From positions 1 through 51,485 of the forward strand of contig CAJBCV010000022.1 of the NCBI GenBank assembly GCA_903951635.1: a stretch of DNA of 51,485 nt. Direction: 5' to 3'. Below the pieces are notes generated by a model, which did no database searches, had not been told where the DNA came from, and saw nothing but the letters and a program-made list of their open reading frames with translations. The position numbers and the translations under genes are program-made. Origin of the DNA: an uncultured Planctomycetaceae bacterium. GTDB taxonomy: Bacteria > Planctomycetota > Planctomycetia > Pirellulales > UBA1268. Below, in pieces: positions 33,716 to 42,890 of the stretch; position 1 is the first letter of the stretch, and the number at the start of each line of letters is the position of its first letter.

Positions 33716-34147
33716 TCAGGGAGCGGGCGTCGCGGTCCCAGCGCTCCGGCGGGCCAGTTCCTCGAGCACGTCGGCGTGCTGGAGGGCGCCCTCACGGGCT
33801 TCCAACACCAGTTCAATCTCGCCTGGCGCGCCACCGGCGTCGACGAGGCGCTGCAAGTGGCCGATCTGACGGCGCAATCCGTTGAGCACACGGGGGAGCA
33901 TCGCACCCAGGTCGACGTCGTGCGTGGCGGTGTAGCGGATCGGAAAGACCGGTCGCGGCGGAGTCTCTCCCCGCTCCTCGAGGAGTCTTCCGGCCCGGTC
34001 GGCGAGGCTCCGCTGATCGTCGACGAGATCGACGATCGCGAGTTTGATCGCCTCGTCCCCGGGGAAGCTCCACACCCCTGCCGCGGCGAGATACGTGTGG
34101 AGCGACGAACCGAGGGTGTCGACGAGGTCGGCGAGAGTCGTCTTCAT
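33716..34147 (-). CDS. Small helical protein of unknown function
   Basis: A 143-residue soluble protein with long amphipathic helices, compatible with a helical bundle. Examples are LVDTLGSSLHTYLAAAGVW, AIKLAIVDLVDDQRSLADR and VLNGLRRQIGHLQRLVDAGG. No metal-ligand pattern such as ExxH was found, so a ferritin-like or hemerythrin function is not supported. It lies 32 bases downstream of nuoN on the same strand and may be read from the complex I transcript. tatD follows it. Confidence 0.7.
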   Translation of the reverse strand: MKTTLADLVDTLGSSLHTYLAAAGVWSFPGDEAIKLAIVDLVDDQRSLADRAGRLLEERGETPPRPVFPIRYTATHDVDLGAMLPRVLNGLRRQIGHLQRLVDAGGAPGEIELVLEAREGALQHADVLEELARRSAGTATPAP

Positions 34148-34179
34148 GGAGGGGCTTTGCCGTGGCAGGTGGTTCAGGG

Positions 34180-35835
34180 TCAGGAGGCGAACGCCCCGGC
34201 GAGCCTGGCAAAGGCATAGAGCCCCGACCAGAAAATGCCGAGCGACACGACCGGGACGACGAGGGCCGTCACAAGCGCCCCGGGGATCGACACCAACGGA
34301 AAGGCGTCGGCAGTGCGTTCGGCCGGCGGCGGATCGAAAGTCATGACCTTCAGCACGCGGAGGTAGTAAAAGAGGCTGATCACGGTGTTGATGCCCCCGA
34401 CTACGAGGAGGACGAGCATCAGCGGGCGCTCCGCATCGAGCGAGACCGCCTCCATGACGGAAGAGAAGACGAGGAACTTCGAGATAAAGCCGGCCAGCGG
34501 CGGGAGCCCGATGAGGCTCACGAGAACGATGCCGGTGGCAACGACGATCCCCGGGTTCGTCCGGATCAGGCCGGCGTACGACGCGATCTCCTCGCTTCGC
34601 AACGAGTTTCGCAACAGCGCCACGATGGCGAAGGCCGCCAGATTCATGAACACGTAGGTGCCGAGGTAGAAGCAAACCGCCGCAACCGCCGAACGGCTCG
34701 CCCCGGCATCGCGCCCCGCGAGAGCCACCGCCGCCGCCACGCCCATCATCAGGTAGCCGGCGTGCGCGATCGTGGAGTAGGCGAGGAGCCGCTTCATGTT
34801 CGTCTGCCCGTAGGCGGCGAGATTCCCCAACGTGCAGGTCAGGGCGGCAAGGAGGGCAACGATGCCGACGATGAAGTGCCTCGTCTCTCCGAGCGCGGCC
34901 AGCGTTCCATCGTGATCGGCACCGGGAGCGGGCGTTCCCAGCCCAAAAGCGACGCGGAGAAGGAGCGCGATGGCGGCAGCCTTGCTGGCCACCGAGAGGA
35001 AGGCCCCGACCTCGGCCGCAGCACCGGCGAAAACGTCGGGGCACCAGAAGTGGAACGGCACGGCCGAGAGCTTGAACGCCAAGCCTGCGGCAACCAGCAG
35101 CCCGCCGATCGCCAGCGCCATCCCCGTCCCACCCGGCATCCACATCGATCCGAGTGAGGCGAGTTCGCGGGCCATCGTCGGCATGTGGCAGGTACCGAGC
35201 ACGCCGGCCAGGAGGCTCAAACCGTAGAGCATGATCCCCGCGGCCCCGGCTCCGTACACGGCATACTTCAAGGCCGCCTCGGAGCTCGCTTTTCTCCCCT
35301 TGAGGAGCCCGGCGAGGGCATAGGAGGGAACGCTCGCCATTTCCACCGCCATGAACACCATGAGGAGATGGTTGGCGGAGGCCATCAGACACATGCCGAG
35401 CGTCGCCCCGAGGACAAGGGTGTAGAAGTCGGCCCCGTCTTCGGAATCGGGAATGCCGGAAACCTTCGTGAAGAGGATGAAGAGGACGAGGAATCCGGCC
35501 AGCAGGAGGCGGATGTAGGCCGTGAGGGAATCAAAGGCGAGGAGGCCCCCAAACAACTCCTTCCGCCCGGCCAGCAGATCACCGAGCGACGAGGCCCACG
35601 CGCCGCCACCGAGGGCGAGAACGTCGTCCCAGGCGAAGAACAAAGAGAAAAGCACCCCGCCGAGTGCCAGGAACCCAGAGTCGACACGGCGGAGGAGCGG
35701 CAGCATCCGGCAGAGCAACAGCAGGACGATCGTCGCCGCCAGGCAGAGCTCCGGACGGAAATGGGGCAGCGACACCGCGAGGGTGTCGTGAAGCGTGCCA
35801 TCGAGCAGCGCGCCGAGATTGCGGTCGGGATTCAC
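34180..35835 (-). CDS. nuoN: NADH-quinone oxidoreductase subunit N
   Basis: A 551-residue antiporter-like membrane subunit of respiratory complex I, with about 14 hydrophobic segments. Family features are LLMVFMAVEMASVPSYALAG, KAAIALLLRVAF and YGQTNMKRLLAYSTIAHAGY, which contains the conserved Lys and His of the proton channel. GLPPLAGFISKF follows. The GTG start at 35835 overlaps the nuoM stop in GTGA. It is the last gene of the nuo cluster. Confidence 0.95.
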   Translation of the reverse strand: MNPDRNLGALLDGTLHDTLAVSLPHFRPELCLAATIVLLLLCRMLPLLRRVDSGFLALGGVLFSLFFAWDDVLALGGGAWASSLGDLLAGRKELFGGLLAFDSLTAYIRLLLAGFLVLFILFTKVSGIPDSEDGADFYTLVLGATLGMCLMASANHLLMVFMAVEMASVPSYALAGLLKGRKASSEAALKYAVYGAGAAGIMLYGLSLLAGVLGTCHMPTMARELASLGSMWMPGGTGMALAIGGLLVAAGLAFKLSAVPFHFWCPDVFAGAAAEVGAFLSVASKAAAIALLLRVAFGLGTPAPGADHDGTLAALGETRHFIVGIVALLAALTCTLGNLAAYGQTNMKRLLAYSTIAHAGYLMMGVAAAVALAGRDAGASRSAVAAVCFYLGTYVFMNLAAFAIVALLRNSLRSEEIASYAGLIRTNPGIVVATGIVLVSLIGLPPLAGFISKFLVFSSVMEAVSLDAERPLMLVLLVVGGINTVISLFYYLRVLKVMTFDPPPAERTADAFPLVSIPGALVTALVVPVVSLGIFWSGLYAFARLAGAFAS

Positions 35836-37673
35836 CGGCCACCCCCCACGGAGAAGGAATCGATCGCGGCCTGGAAGCCGACGGAGCCCTCGTCCGTCGC
35901 TGCGGCCGCAGCACCAGCCGCGGCCGGGTGGCCGTCATGGATCGAGCGGGTCCACTCGGCGAGCGTCTCAACCTGGCGGTTCACCGTCGGCGTGATGTAG
36001 TTGAAGATCAACTGCGGCGCCACTCCGAACACGATGGCCAGCACGACCAGCGGCACGGCGATCGCGAGTTCCCGACGGGTCATCGGTGTCAGATGGTCGC
36101 CGTGCGGGCCCTTGTACTCGGCCCCGAGATACACGCGTTGGATCGCCCAGAGGATGTACGCGGCCGTGAGGATCACCGTGAACGCCGAGCAGACGGCAAG
36201 CAGACGGCTGTAATTCCAGCTCGAGAGCGTCACGAGCACCTCACCGATGAAGCCGCACAGGCCAGGCAGCCCGAGCCCGGCGAAGAAGATCGCCACGGCG
36301 AGCGAGGCATAGAGCGGCATCCGGTTGAAAATGCCGCCAAACTCCTCGAGGTTGCGGTGGTGGACGCGGTCATAGAGGACGCCCACCATGAAGAACATGC
36401 CGGCGGAACTGATGCCGTGGGCGAGCATCTGGAACATGGCCCCATTGACCCCCTGGGCCCAAGCGTCCCATTGGTATTCGTGTCCGGCTACCGCGCTCCA
36501 GACACCGAGGCCGAGCATGACGTAGCCCATGTGGCTCACCGAGCTGTAGGCGACCATCCGCTTGAAGTCTTTCTGCGCCAGCGCCGCAAAGGCGCCGTAG
36601 ACCATCGACACCACGCCGAGACCGCACACCAACCAAGCGAACGACAACCCCGCCCCGGGGCAGATCGGATAGCAGATCCGGAGGATGCCGTAACCGCCGA
36701 GCTTGAGGAGCACGCCGGCGAGGATCATCGAGATCGGCGTCGGCGCCTCGACGTGGGCATCGGGCAACCAGGTGTGCACGGGCACGACCGGCACCTTGAT
36801 GACGAAACCGATGAGGAGGAGGAGGAACGCCCACGACTCGAGCGTCATGCCCCAGAACGACGTGGCCGCGAACGGGGAAGCCGGAGACTGGCCGATCGCC
36901 GCCAGAGCCAGGAGATTGAACGTGTGAATCGGCTTGGGAGCCGAGTGGACCGCCGTCAGTGCCGCCGCCCGGTCGGCCCCCTCGAGGACCGGGCTGACGA
37001 CATGCGTGGCGAGCAGTTGGTCGTCGGAAAGCGTGCGGACGTCGCTGGCGAAGTAGAGCATGAGGATCGCCAGGAGCATCAACACGCTGCCGGCGAGCGT
37101 GTAGAGGAAGAACTTGATTGCGGCATACTCTCGGCGCGGCCCGCCCCAGATTCCGATCAGGAAGTACATCGGGAGGAGCATCACCTCCCAGAAGACGTAG
37201 AACAGGAAAAAGTCGAGGGAAACGAAGACCCCGATCATTCCGGTTTCGAGGAGCAGGAACAGGATCCAGTAGGGGCGGACATGCTTCTCGATCGGCCAGC
37301 TCGCCGCCGCGGCGAGCACCGAGAGAAACGTCGTCAGGAGCACCAGCGGCATGCTGATTCCGTCCACTCCGAGCAGATACTCGATGTGGAAGGCGGGGAT
37401 CCACGGCTGCTTCACGACGGCCTGCATCCCCGCATCACCGACGGCAAACTGCCCCGGGCTTCCCGCACCGAAAATGGCGGGCACCGCCATCCAGAGCGAG
37501 AGGATGAAGACGGCGATCGTCGTCGCCAGACCGACCCAGCGAACCGAGTCGTCCTTGCCGCGGGGAATGATCGGCAGCGCGAGGATCCCGGCAACGATGG
37601 CGGGCAGAAAGAGAATGAGGGTGAGGGGCCAGAACGCAGGCTGCGTGACGGCCAGAGTCGGTGCGATTCCCAT
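35832..37673 (-). CDS. nuoM: NADH-quinone oxidoreductase subunit M
   Basis: A 613-residue complex I antiporter-like subunit. It shows DGISMPLVLLTTFLSVLA, FYVFWEVMLLPMYFLIGIWG with the conserved Glu, FLLLIGFVIKVPVVPVHTWL with the conserved Lys, and DFKRMVAYSSVSHMGYVMLG. These are the proton-channel signatures of NuoM. An extended polar loop near residues 200-260 is somewhat longer than in E. coli. The ATG at 37673 begins the normal N-terminal hydrophobic segment; the codon at 37751 lies too far upstream. It is coupled to nuoN by overlap. Confidence 0.95.
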   Translation of the reverse strand: MGIAPTLAVTQPAFWPLTLILFLPAIVAGILALPIIPRGKDDSVRWVGLATTIAVFILSLWMAVPAIFGAGSPGQFAVGDAGMQAVVKQPWIPAFHIEYLLGVDGISMPLVLLTTFLSVLAAAASWPIEKHVRPYWILFLLLETGMIGVFVSLDFFLFYVFWEVMLLPMYFLIGIWGGPRREYAAIKFFLYTLAGSVLMLLAILMLYFASDVRTLSDDQLLATHVVSPVLEGADRAAALTAVHSAPKPIHTFNLLALAAIGQSPASPFAATSFWGMTLESWAFLLLLIGFVIKVPVVPVHTWLPDAHVEAPTPISMILAGVLLKLGGYGILRICYPICPGAGLSFAWLVCGLGVVSMVYGAFAALAQKDFKRMVAYSSVSHMGYVMLGLGVWSAVAGHEYQWDAWAQGVNGAMFQMLAHGISSAGMFFMVGVLYDRVHHRNLEEFGGIFNRMPLYASLAVAIFFAGLGLPGLCGFIGEVLVTLSSWNYSRLLAVCSAFTVILTAAYILWAIQRVYLGAEYKGPHGDHLTPMTRRELAIAVPLVVLAIVFGVAPQLIFNYITPTVNRQVETLAEWTRSIHDGHPAAAGAAAAATDEGSVGFQAAIDSFSVGGGR

Positions 37674-37740
37674 GGGGCGTTGATCCGGGGAGGAACTGTG
37701 TGCGGTGCTGGGGGGAAGAATGGGAAGCCGGGCGGAGGGA

Positions 37741-40260
37741 TCAGCCGGCAAACGACGAACGGAACAGCAATCCGGCGAGGACGAAGATCGCGACGGTACC
37801 GAGGGCGATGAACATCACGTACTGGCGGAGTTGGCCGGTCTGCAGCTTTTTCAGTTCGATGCCAGCGCCGTAGGTAGCGCTCGCCGTCGAGTTGACGAGG
37901 CCGTCGATGAGCGTCCGGTCGATCCAGGCGTCGAATCCGGCCACCTGCTTGGCTCCCCAGGCGACCCCCTCGATGAACCGATCGATGATCCCCTTGTCGG
38001 TGCCACTCACGAGCCGGGAGATGCCGAGCACCGGGAGAACGAAGAGGAAGCGGTAGATCTCGTCGAAGTACCAACGGTTGGCGAGAAAGGTGTAGAGCGG
38101 CTTGACGGCTGAAGCCACCATGGCTGGCGGAATGATGCCCCACACATACATCGCCGCCGCGAGGAGCACGCCGGTGGCGGCCGTGGCGAAGGCCGTCAGC
38201 GAGGCGGTCACGTGAATGTCGTGGGCATGGCTGGAATGCTCCGCCGGCACGGTGAAAGCCGAGAACAACAGGCCACCGAGTTCGAGCCCTCCGGTGCCGG
38301 CGGGCCGGGCCTGCTCGATCATGTTGGCGATGCCAAAGCCCCCGGGCAGCGTCCAACCGGCGATGACCGCCAGGATCGACAGAGCCACGAGGGGATAGAC
38401 CATGACCGGAGGGGATTCGTGAGCATGTTCGTGAACGTGGTGGTCGCGGGGGCGGCCGGCGAACGTCATGAACCAGAGGCGGAACATGTAGAACGCCGTC
38501 AGCATCGCGCCGCCGGCGACGGCGTAGAAGAGGATCGAGTGGGACGGATTCTCGCGGGCGAAGAGGAGAGCCTGGGCGAGGATCGAATCCTTCGAGTAGT
38601 AGCCGCTCAAGCCGATGTCGAGGAATGGCACGCCGGCGCCGATGATCGCCAGACAGCCGACGAGCATCGTGCCGCTCGTCCAGGGCATCGCCTTGGCAAG
38701 CCCCCCCATCTTCCGCATGTCGTTGGTGTGACAGGCGTGGATCACCGACCCCGAGCAGAGGAAGAGGAGGCTCTTGAAGAAGGCGTGGGTGACGAGATGG
38801 AAGAGGCCCGCCAGCCATCCGCCGACACCGAGGGCCAGCATCATGTACCCGAGTTGACTGACCGTGGAGTAGGCGAGCACCCGCTTGATGTCGTTGGCGA
38901 CCAACGCGATCGTGGCGGCGATGAACAGCGTCATCGCCCCCACATACGCAATCACCAGCAGGGCATCGGGGGTGAGGACGGGGTAGAAGCGCCCCGTGAG
39001 ATAGACGCCGGCGGCGACCATCGTCGCCGAATGAACGAGCGCCGAGACGGGCGTCGGCCCTTCCATGGCATCGGGGAGCCAGACAAAGAGGGGAAACTGA
39101 GCGCTCTTCCCGATGCATCCACAGAAGATCCCGAGCCCAGCCACGAGCAGCAGCCAGCGGCCATAGCCCTCGTCGCGCCAGTCTTCGACCTTGGCCTCCA
39201 CCTGCTCGACCCCGGCCCGGGGGTCGTCGGCGTGCGACAGAAGGACGCGCTCGACCTTCTCCGCGGCGGCGAACTTCACCATCCCATCGGGCACCCACTG
39301 GGCGTGACCAGCAACCGGAGGCCGGACGAGCGTGAACAACCCCGGCCGGACATGACCGTCGGGGCCGGTGGCGTCGGCGAAATGCAGGGTCCCCAGGGCG
39401 CCCCACAGGGCCATCAGCCCGATCAGCATCCCGAAGTCGCCGATGCGATTGACGATGAATGCCTTGTTCGCGGCATTCGAGGCACTCTTTCGCTCGTAAT
39501 AGAAGCCGATGAGAAACCACGAACAGATGCCGACCAATTCCCAGAAGATGAACACCATCGCCAGATTCCCGGCGATGACGATGCCGAGCATCGAGAAGCA
39601 GAACAACGACAGTGCCTGAAAGAATCGGTGAAAACGTCCCGGCCGGTGGAGGTGCCCGCCATCGGCCAAGTGGACCTCGTGATCGGTGATGTCGTGCAGT
39701 TCGTCGTGCATGTAGCCCGACGCGTAGACGTGGATACAGGTGGCGATGAACGTGATCATCACGAACATCAACACCGTCAGCGCATCGACATACCAGCCGA
39801 TCGAGAGCTTGAGACGCCCTCCCTCGTAGAGCGTGTACCAATCGCCGGAATAACTCGCCGGCAATCCGCCGTGGCCACCGGCTTCCCCATGCCCAGCGGC
39901 GTGGGTTGTGCCGTGCCCCGCCGCGTGATCAGCTCCGGAAGCATGGGACGCGTCGGCATGGTCCGTCGACCCGTGCGCGGCGTCGGCCGAGGCATGAGCG
40001 GGGTCCGCCGAGGCGTGGGCAGCCCCATGTTCGGCATGCTCACCGTGTTCGACCGCGCGCACCGGGTGCTGGGCGACCCAGGAGATGAAGGCGAACAAAG
40101 AGAGGACGAACGATCCAACGATCGCGGCGGTGGCGACGCCCGCCGCTCCCTTGCCGTGGCTCCCGAGACGGGGGCCGGCAAACAGGATCACGACAAAGGA
40201 CGCCAAGGGCAGCAGCCAGGCAAGCCCGAGAAGCGTCGGCAGGAGGGATTCGATGTCCAT
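37741..40260 (-). CDS. nuoL: NADH-quinone oxidoreductase subunit L with histidine-rich loop
   Basis: An 839-residue NuoL; the family is usually 600-660. Core features are present: FFQALSLFCFSMLGIVIAGN, FIFWELVGICSWFLIGFYY, KSAQFPLFVWLPDAMEGPTP and YSTVSQLGYMMLALG. The C-terminal lateral helix and final TM follow. The extra length comes from a loop at about 71-132 with thirteen His among Ala, Gly, Asp and Glu, and a second hydrophilic insert near 295-365 (KVERVLLSHADDPRAGVEQV). A smaller His cluster (RDHHVHEHAHE) lies further on. The loop follows the first two hydrophobic segments. It may bind metal or be a disordered spacer; neither is proven. Confidence 0.95.
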   Translation of the reverse strand: MDIESLLPTLLGLAWLLPLASFVVILFAGPRLGSHGKGAAGVATAAIVGSFVLSLFAFISWVAQHPVRAVEHGEHAEHGAAHASADPAHASADAAHGSTDHADASHASGADHAAGHGTTHAAGHGEAGGHGGLPASYSGDWYTLYEGGRLKLSIGWYVDALTVLMFVMITFIATCIHVYASGYMHDELHDITDHEVHLADGGHLHRPGRFHRFFQALSLFCFSMLGIVIAGNLAMVFIFWELVGICSWFLIGFYYERKSASNAANKAFIVNRIGDFGMLIGLMALWGALGTLHFADATGPDGHVRPGLFTLVRPPVAGHAQWVPDGMVKFAAAEKVERVLLSHADDPRAGVEQVEAKVEDWRDEGYGRWLLLVAGLGIFCGCIGKSAQFPLFVWLPDAMEGPTPVSALVHSATMVAAGVYLTGRFYPVLTPDALLVIAYVGAMTLFIAATIALVANDIKRVLAYSTVSQLGYMMLALGVGGWLAGLFHLVTHAFFKSLLFLCSGSVIHACHTNDMRKMGGLAKAMPWTSGTMLVGCLAIIGAGVPFLDIGLSGYYSKDSILAQALLFARENPSHSILFYAVAGGAMLTAFYMFRLWFMTFAGRPRDHHVHEHAHESPPVMVYPLVALSILAVIAGWTLPGGFGIANMIEQARPAGTGGLELGGLLFSAFTVPAEHSSHAHDIHVTASLTAFATAATGVLLAAAMYVWGIIPPAMVASAVKPLYTFLANRWYFDEIYRFLFVLPVLGISRLVSGTDKGIIDRFIEGVAWGAKQVAGFDAWIDRTLIDGLVNSTASATYGAGIELKKLQTGQLRQYVMFIALGTVAIFVLAGLLFRSSFAG

Positions 40261-40279
40261 GGGAGTACGGGAGCGGAGC

Positions 40280-40708
40280 TCACCCCTTCAAGTCGTCGGC
40301 CCGGTCGACATCGACGGTGGCGTGGTTGTTGTAGAAATTGAGCGTGATCGCGAGCGCCACCGCGGCCTCGGCCGCAGCCAGCAGGATCACGAAGAGCGCG
40401 ACCACCTGGCCGTCGAGGCCGAGCGTCGGCGCACCCTCAGCGCGGAGGTACGAGGACGAAAACGCGACGAAGTTGATGTTCGCGCCATTGAGCACCAGCT
40501 CGATCCCCATGAGGATCCCCAGGGCATTCCGCTTCAAGGTCATGCAGGCGATGCCGGCGGTGAACAACACCGCGCCGACGATCAGGTAATGGATGACCCC
40601 GACCGGCTCGGTGAACGGGTTCGCTGCAAAAAGCGGGACGGTCGCCAGGCAACCGGGCATCGGGAGCCCCGACGGCAGCATGAAAGGGGCCACGGCAAAG
40701 TCCATCAT
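40280..40708 (-). CDS. nuoK: NADH-quinone oxidoreductase subunit K
   Basis: A 142-residue NuoK with three transmembrane helices, including GIACMTLKRNALGILMGIEL with the conserved membrane Glu, LNGANINFVAFS and VALFVILLAAAEAAVALAI with the second Glu. It is about 40 residues longer than E. coli NuoK because of an N-terminal extension before VGVIHYLIVGAVLF. The ATG at 40708 overlaps the nuoJ stop in ATGA, so the extension is probably translated. Confidence 0.93.
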   Translation of the reverse strand: MMDFAVAPFMLPSGLPMPGCLATVPLFAANPFTEPVGVIHYLIVGAVLFTAGIACMTLKRNALGILMGIELVLNGANINFVAFSSSYLRAEGAPTLGLDGQVVALFVILLAAAEAAVALAITLNFYNNHATVDVDRADDLKG

Positions 40709-41499
40709 CGTCCACCTCCCACGAGCGCCGACTTGGCCCCTCCGGCCGTCCGACCCGGTGCCGCAGCGGCAACCGGCGCCGCGGTGACAGGCTCGACAGG
40801 CATCGCCGAAGCCACCGCATCGATCGCCCGCGGTGTCTTGCGACGCTTGGCGCGGGCGAGGTAGGCGGCGCCGACGAGAACGACCAGCAGGTGCACCGAC
40901 ACGATCTCGAACGGCAGCATGTACCCGACGCGGCCCCCGGCAGGCGAACCGGGCGGAGGCGTATCGACGCGGACACCGATCAGCGCCATTCCCAGCGGCG
41001 TCGCGGACGGGGCCGGCACCACCTCGGTCCCCGGCGCCATCCAGGCATCGACCGAAAACGCCGCCGTCAGCAGGAGCGCCAGGAGCGAGGCGCCGGCGAC
41101 GGCCGCGAGTGTCCGGTCGGACGACGACGGCTTGATCGACACCAGCGGCGCCTGGGCCGTGAGCATGACACCGAAGACGAGGAGCACGAGCGTTCCGCCG
41201 ACATAGATCATCAACTGCATTGCGCCGATGAACTCGGCTCCGGCAAGGAAGAACAAACCTGCCGTGGCCCCCAGCGAAAAGACGAGATAGAGGGCCATGC
41301 GGACGACGTTGTCAGCCGCAACGACCCCGACGGCAAACCCGCATGCCAACCCAGCAAAGAGGAGGAATAGCACCGAATGCCAGTTGACTGCGGCCAAGGG
41401 AAGCGCGGCGAGCATCGGAGTGGGAAAGAAGTTCGTTGCCAAGGCAGGAACGACCGTGTCTGTCAGGGAGGAGATGTCCATAGCGAGCATTCCCGTCAC
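40705..41499 (-). CDS. nuoJ: NADH-quinone oxidoreductase subunit J
   Basis: A 264-residue NuoJ with helices VLFLLFAGLACGFAVGVVAA, ALYLVFSLGATAGLFFLAGA and the signature EFIGAMQLMIYVGGTLVLLVFGVML (the pi-bulge helix region). It is longer than the usual 170-200 residues owing to a loop near 150-190 and an Ala-rich C-terminal tail. The GTG start at 41499 overlaps the nuoH stop in GTGA. In-frame ATGs follow at residues 4 and 7. Confidence 0.93.
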   Translation of the reverse strand: MTGMLAMDISSLTDTVVPALATNFFPTPMLAALPLAAVNWHSVLFLLFAGLACGFAVGVVAADNVVRMALYLVFSLGATAGLFFLAGAEFIGAMQLMIYVGGTLVLLVFGVMLTAQAPLVSIKPSSSDRTLAAVAGASLLALLLTAAFSVDAWMAPGTEVVPAPSATPLGMALIGVRVDTPPPGSPAGGRVGYMLPFEIVSVHLLVVLVGAAYLARAKRRKTPRAIDAVASAMPVEPVTAAPVAAAAPGRTAGGAKSALVGGGR

Positions 41500-42713
41500 C
41501 GAGGGCTCCGCGTTGCCAGACCGGACGATTCGGACGAAGCAGCCGCCGCCGGAAGGGGAGTTGGAAGCCCCCCCGGCCCTTCAAGCCAGCCTTCCCGGAT
41601 CTCCCCGGCGGGCCGACTCCAACCGGGCAGAAGGCCGCCTGGGAGGAGCAACTGCCAGAACATCGCGCCGGCGAACATCACCGCGGCGATCGGCGTGCAG
41701 TATTTGAGGCAGGTTGTCATCACCTGATCGATCCGCAACCGGGGGAGCGTCCACCGGATCCACATCATCAACAGGACCCCGAGCGTCGCTTTGGTGATCA
41801 GATTGGCCAGGCCCAGGAGCCGGACGAAATAGGCGGCACTGTCCCCCGTGCCCTCGCTGAGGCCGACGAGTTGGGCGACCGGCACGGGGCCATTCCATCC
41901 GCCGAGGAACAGCACCGCGGCCAAGGCGCTGACGAGGAACATCGAGCCGTACTCGGCCATGAAGAAGAAGCTCCAGCGGAGCCCCGAATACTCCGTGTGG
42001 AAGCCGGCCACCAGTTCGCTCTCGGCCTCGGCCAGATCGAACGGGGCCCTGTTCACACTCGCCACCGCACACGTCACGTAGACCCAGAAGATCACGAACG
42101 TGAACGGGTCGTGAAACAGATACCAATTCGACATCCAGCCGGCCTGTTTTTCGCCGATCGTGACGAGGTCCATCGTGCCCGCGAGCATCACCGGCACGAC
42201 GACGCACATCCCCAGCGGCACCTCGTAACTCACCACCTGGGCGGCCTCTCGCATCGCTCCGAACAACGACCACTTCGAGGCCGAGGCATAGCCGGCGAGA
42301 ATGACGCCGAACACCTCCAACCCGAGGACGGCAACGACGAAGAACACGCCGACGTTGAGCCGCTGACCGACGACGTCGAAGGCGAACGGGAGGGCGATGA
42401 ACGCGCAAAACGAAGCACAGAAGCTGACGTAGGGAGCGAGGCGAAAGAGCAGACCATCGGCCCCCTCGGGCATCAGGTCCTCCTTGGCGAGGAGTTTGAT
42501 GCCGTCGGCGAGCGACTGGAGCCATCCAAATCGACCGCCGGTGCGGGTCGGGCCGAGCCGATCCTGGATGCGGGCGGCGATCTTCCGCTCCGCCCAGATA
42601 AACACCAGCGCCCCACCGGCGATGACGTTGAGAAGGAGAACGGCCGAAACCAGCGCGGCGATGCTCCACGCCAGCCAGCCCGGCAGTCCCAGCCCGATGA
42701 GGAAATCAGCCAT
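41496..42713 (-). CDS. nuoH: NADH-quinone oxidoreductase subunit H
   Basis: A 405-residue NuoH, the membrane subunit that forms the quinone-binding site with NuoB and NuoD. It has the signature GGALVFIWAERKIAARIQDR and GPTRTGGRFGWLQSLADGIK, then NRAPFDLAEAESELVAGFHT with the acidic cluster, and EYSGLRWSFFFMAEYGSM. The C-terminus has a polar tail of about 35 residues beyond the last helix. Canonical clusters have nuoI between nuoH and nuoJ; here nuoJ follows directly with an overlap. Confidence 0.95.
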   Translation of the reverse strand: MADFLIGLGLPGWLAWSIAALVSAVLLLNVIAGGALVFIWAERKIAARIQDRLGPTRTGGRFGWLQSLADGIKLLAKEDLMPEGADGLLFRLAPYVSFCASFCAFIALPFAFDVVGQRLNVGVFFVVAVLGLEVFGVILAGYASASKWSLFGAMREAAQVVSYEVPLGMCVVVPVMLAGTMDLVTIGEKQAGWMSNWYLFHDPFTFVIFWVYVTCAVASVNRAPFDLAEAESELVAGFHTEYSGLRWSFFFMAEYGSMFLVSALAAVLFLGGWNGPVPVAQLVGLSEGTGDSAAYFVRLLGLANLITKATLGVLLMMWIRWTLPRLRIDQVMTTCLKYCTPIAAVMFAGAMFWQLLLPGGLLPGWSRPAGEIREGWLEGPGGLPTPLPAAAASSESSGLATRSPR

Positions 42714-42734
42714 ATGCCACCCACTTCAAGCCCT

Positions 42735-42765
42735 GGGAAAACCTCTATCGATCCGGGTTTTTCCC
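42735..42765. repeat. Inverted repeat between nuoD and nuoH
   Basis: GGGAAAACC (42735-42743) and GGTTTTTCCC (42756-42765) form an inverted repeat with a 12-base loop and one bulge. It lies in the 177-base gap between nuoD and nuoH and could be a hairpin that adjusts expression or mRNA processing within the operon. No strong T-run follows, so full termination is unlikely. Confidence 0.45.
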
Positions 42766-42890
42766 GCCGGAAAGCCACATCGTGAAAAATCGCACGAAGT
42801 TTGACCTACACCGCCCCGAATCACAAGTGGCGACGGGAAAACCGCCGTGGCCAAGCCCCACCCGCAGCCCCCCGGCGATCGACGCGCGGG

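Noticed and set aside
35664-40341. Long plus-strand frames opposite nuoM and nuoL (35664-37811, 38212-40341)
   Set aside because: His/Arg/Asp-rich translations are reverse images of membrane helices; the nuo reading is unambiguous.
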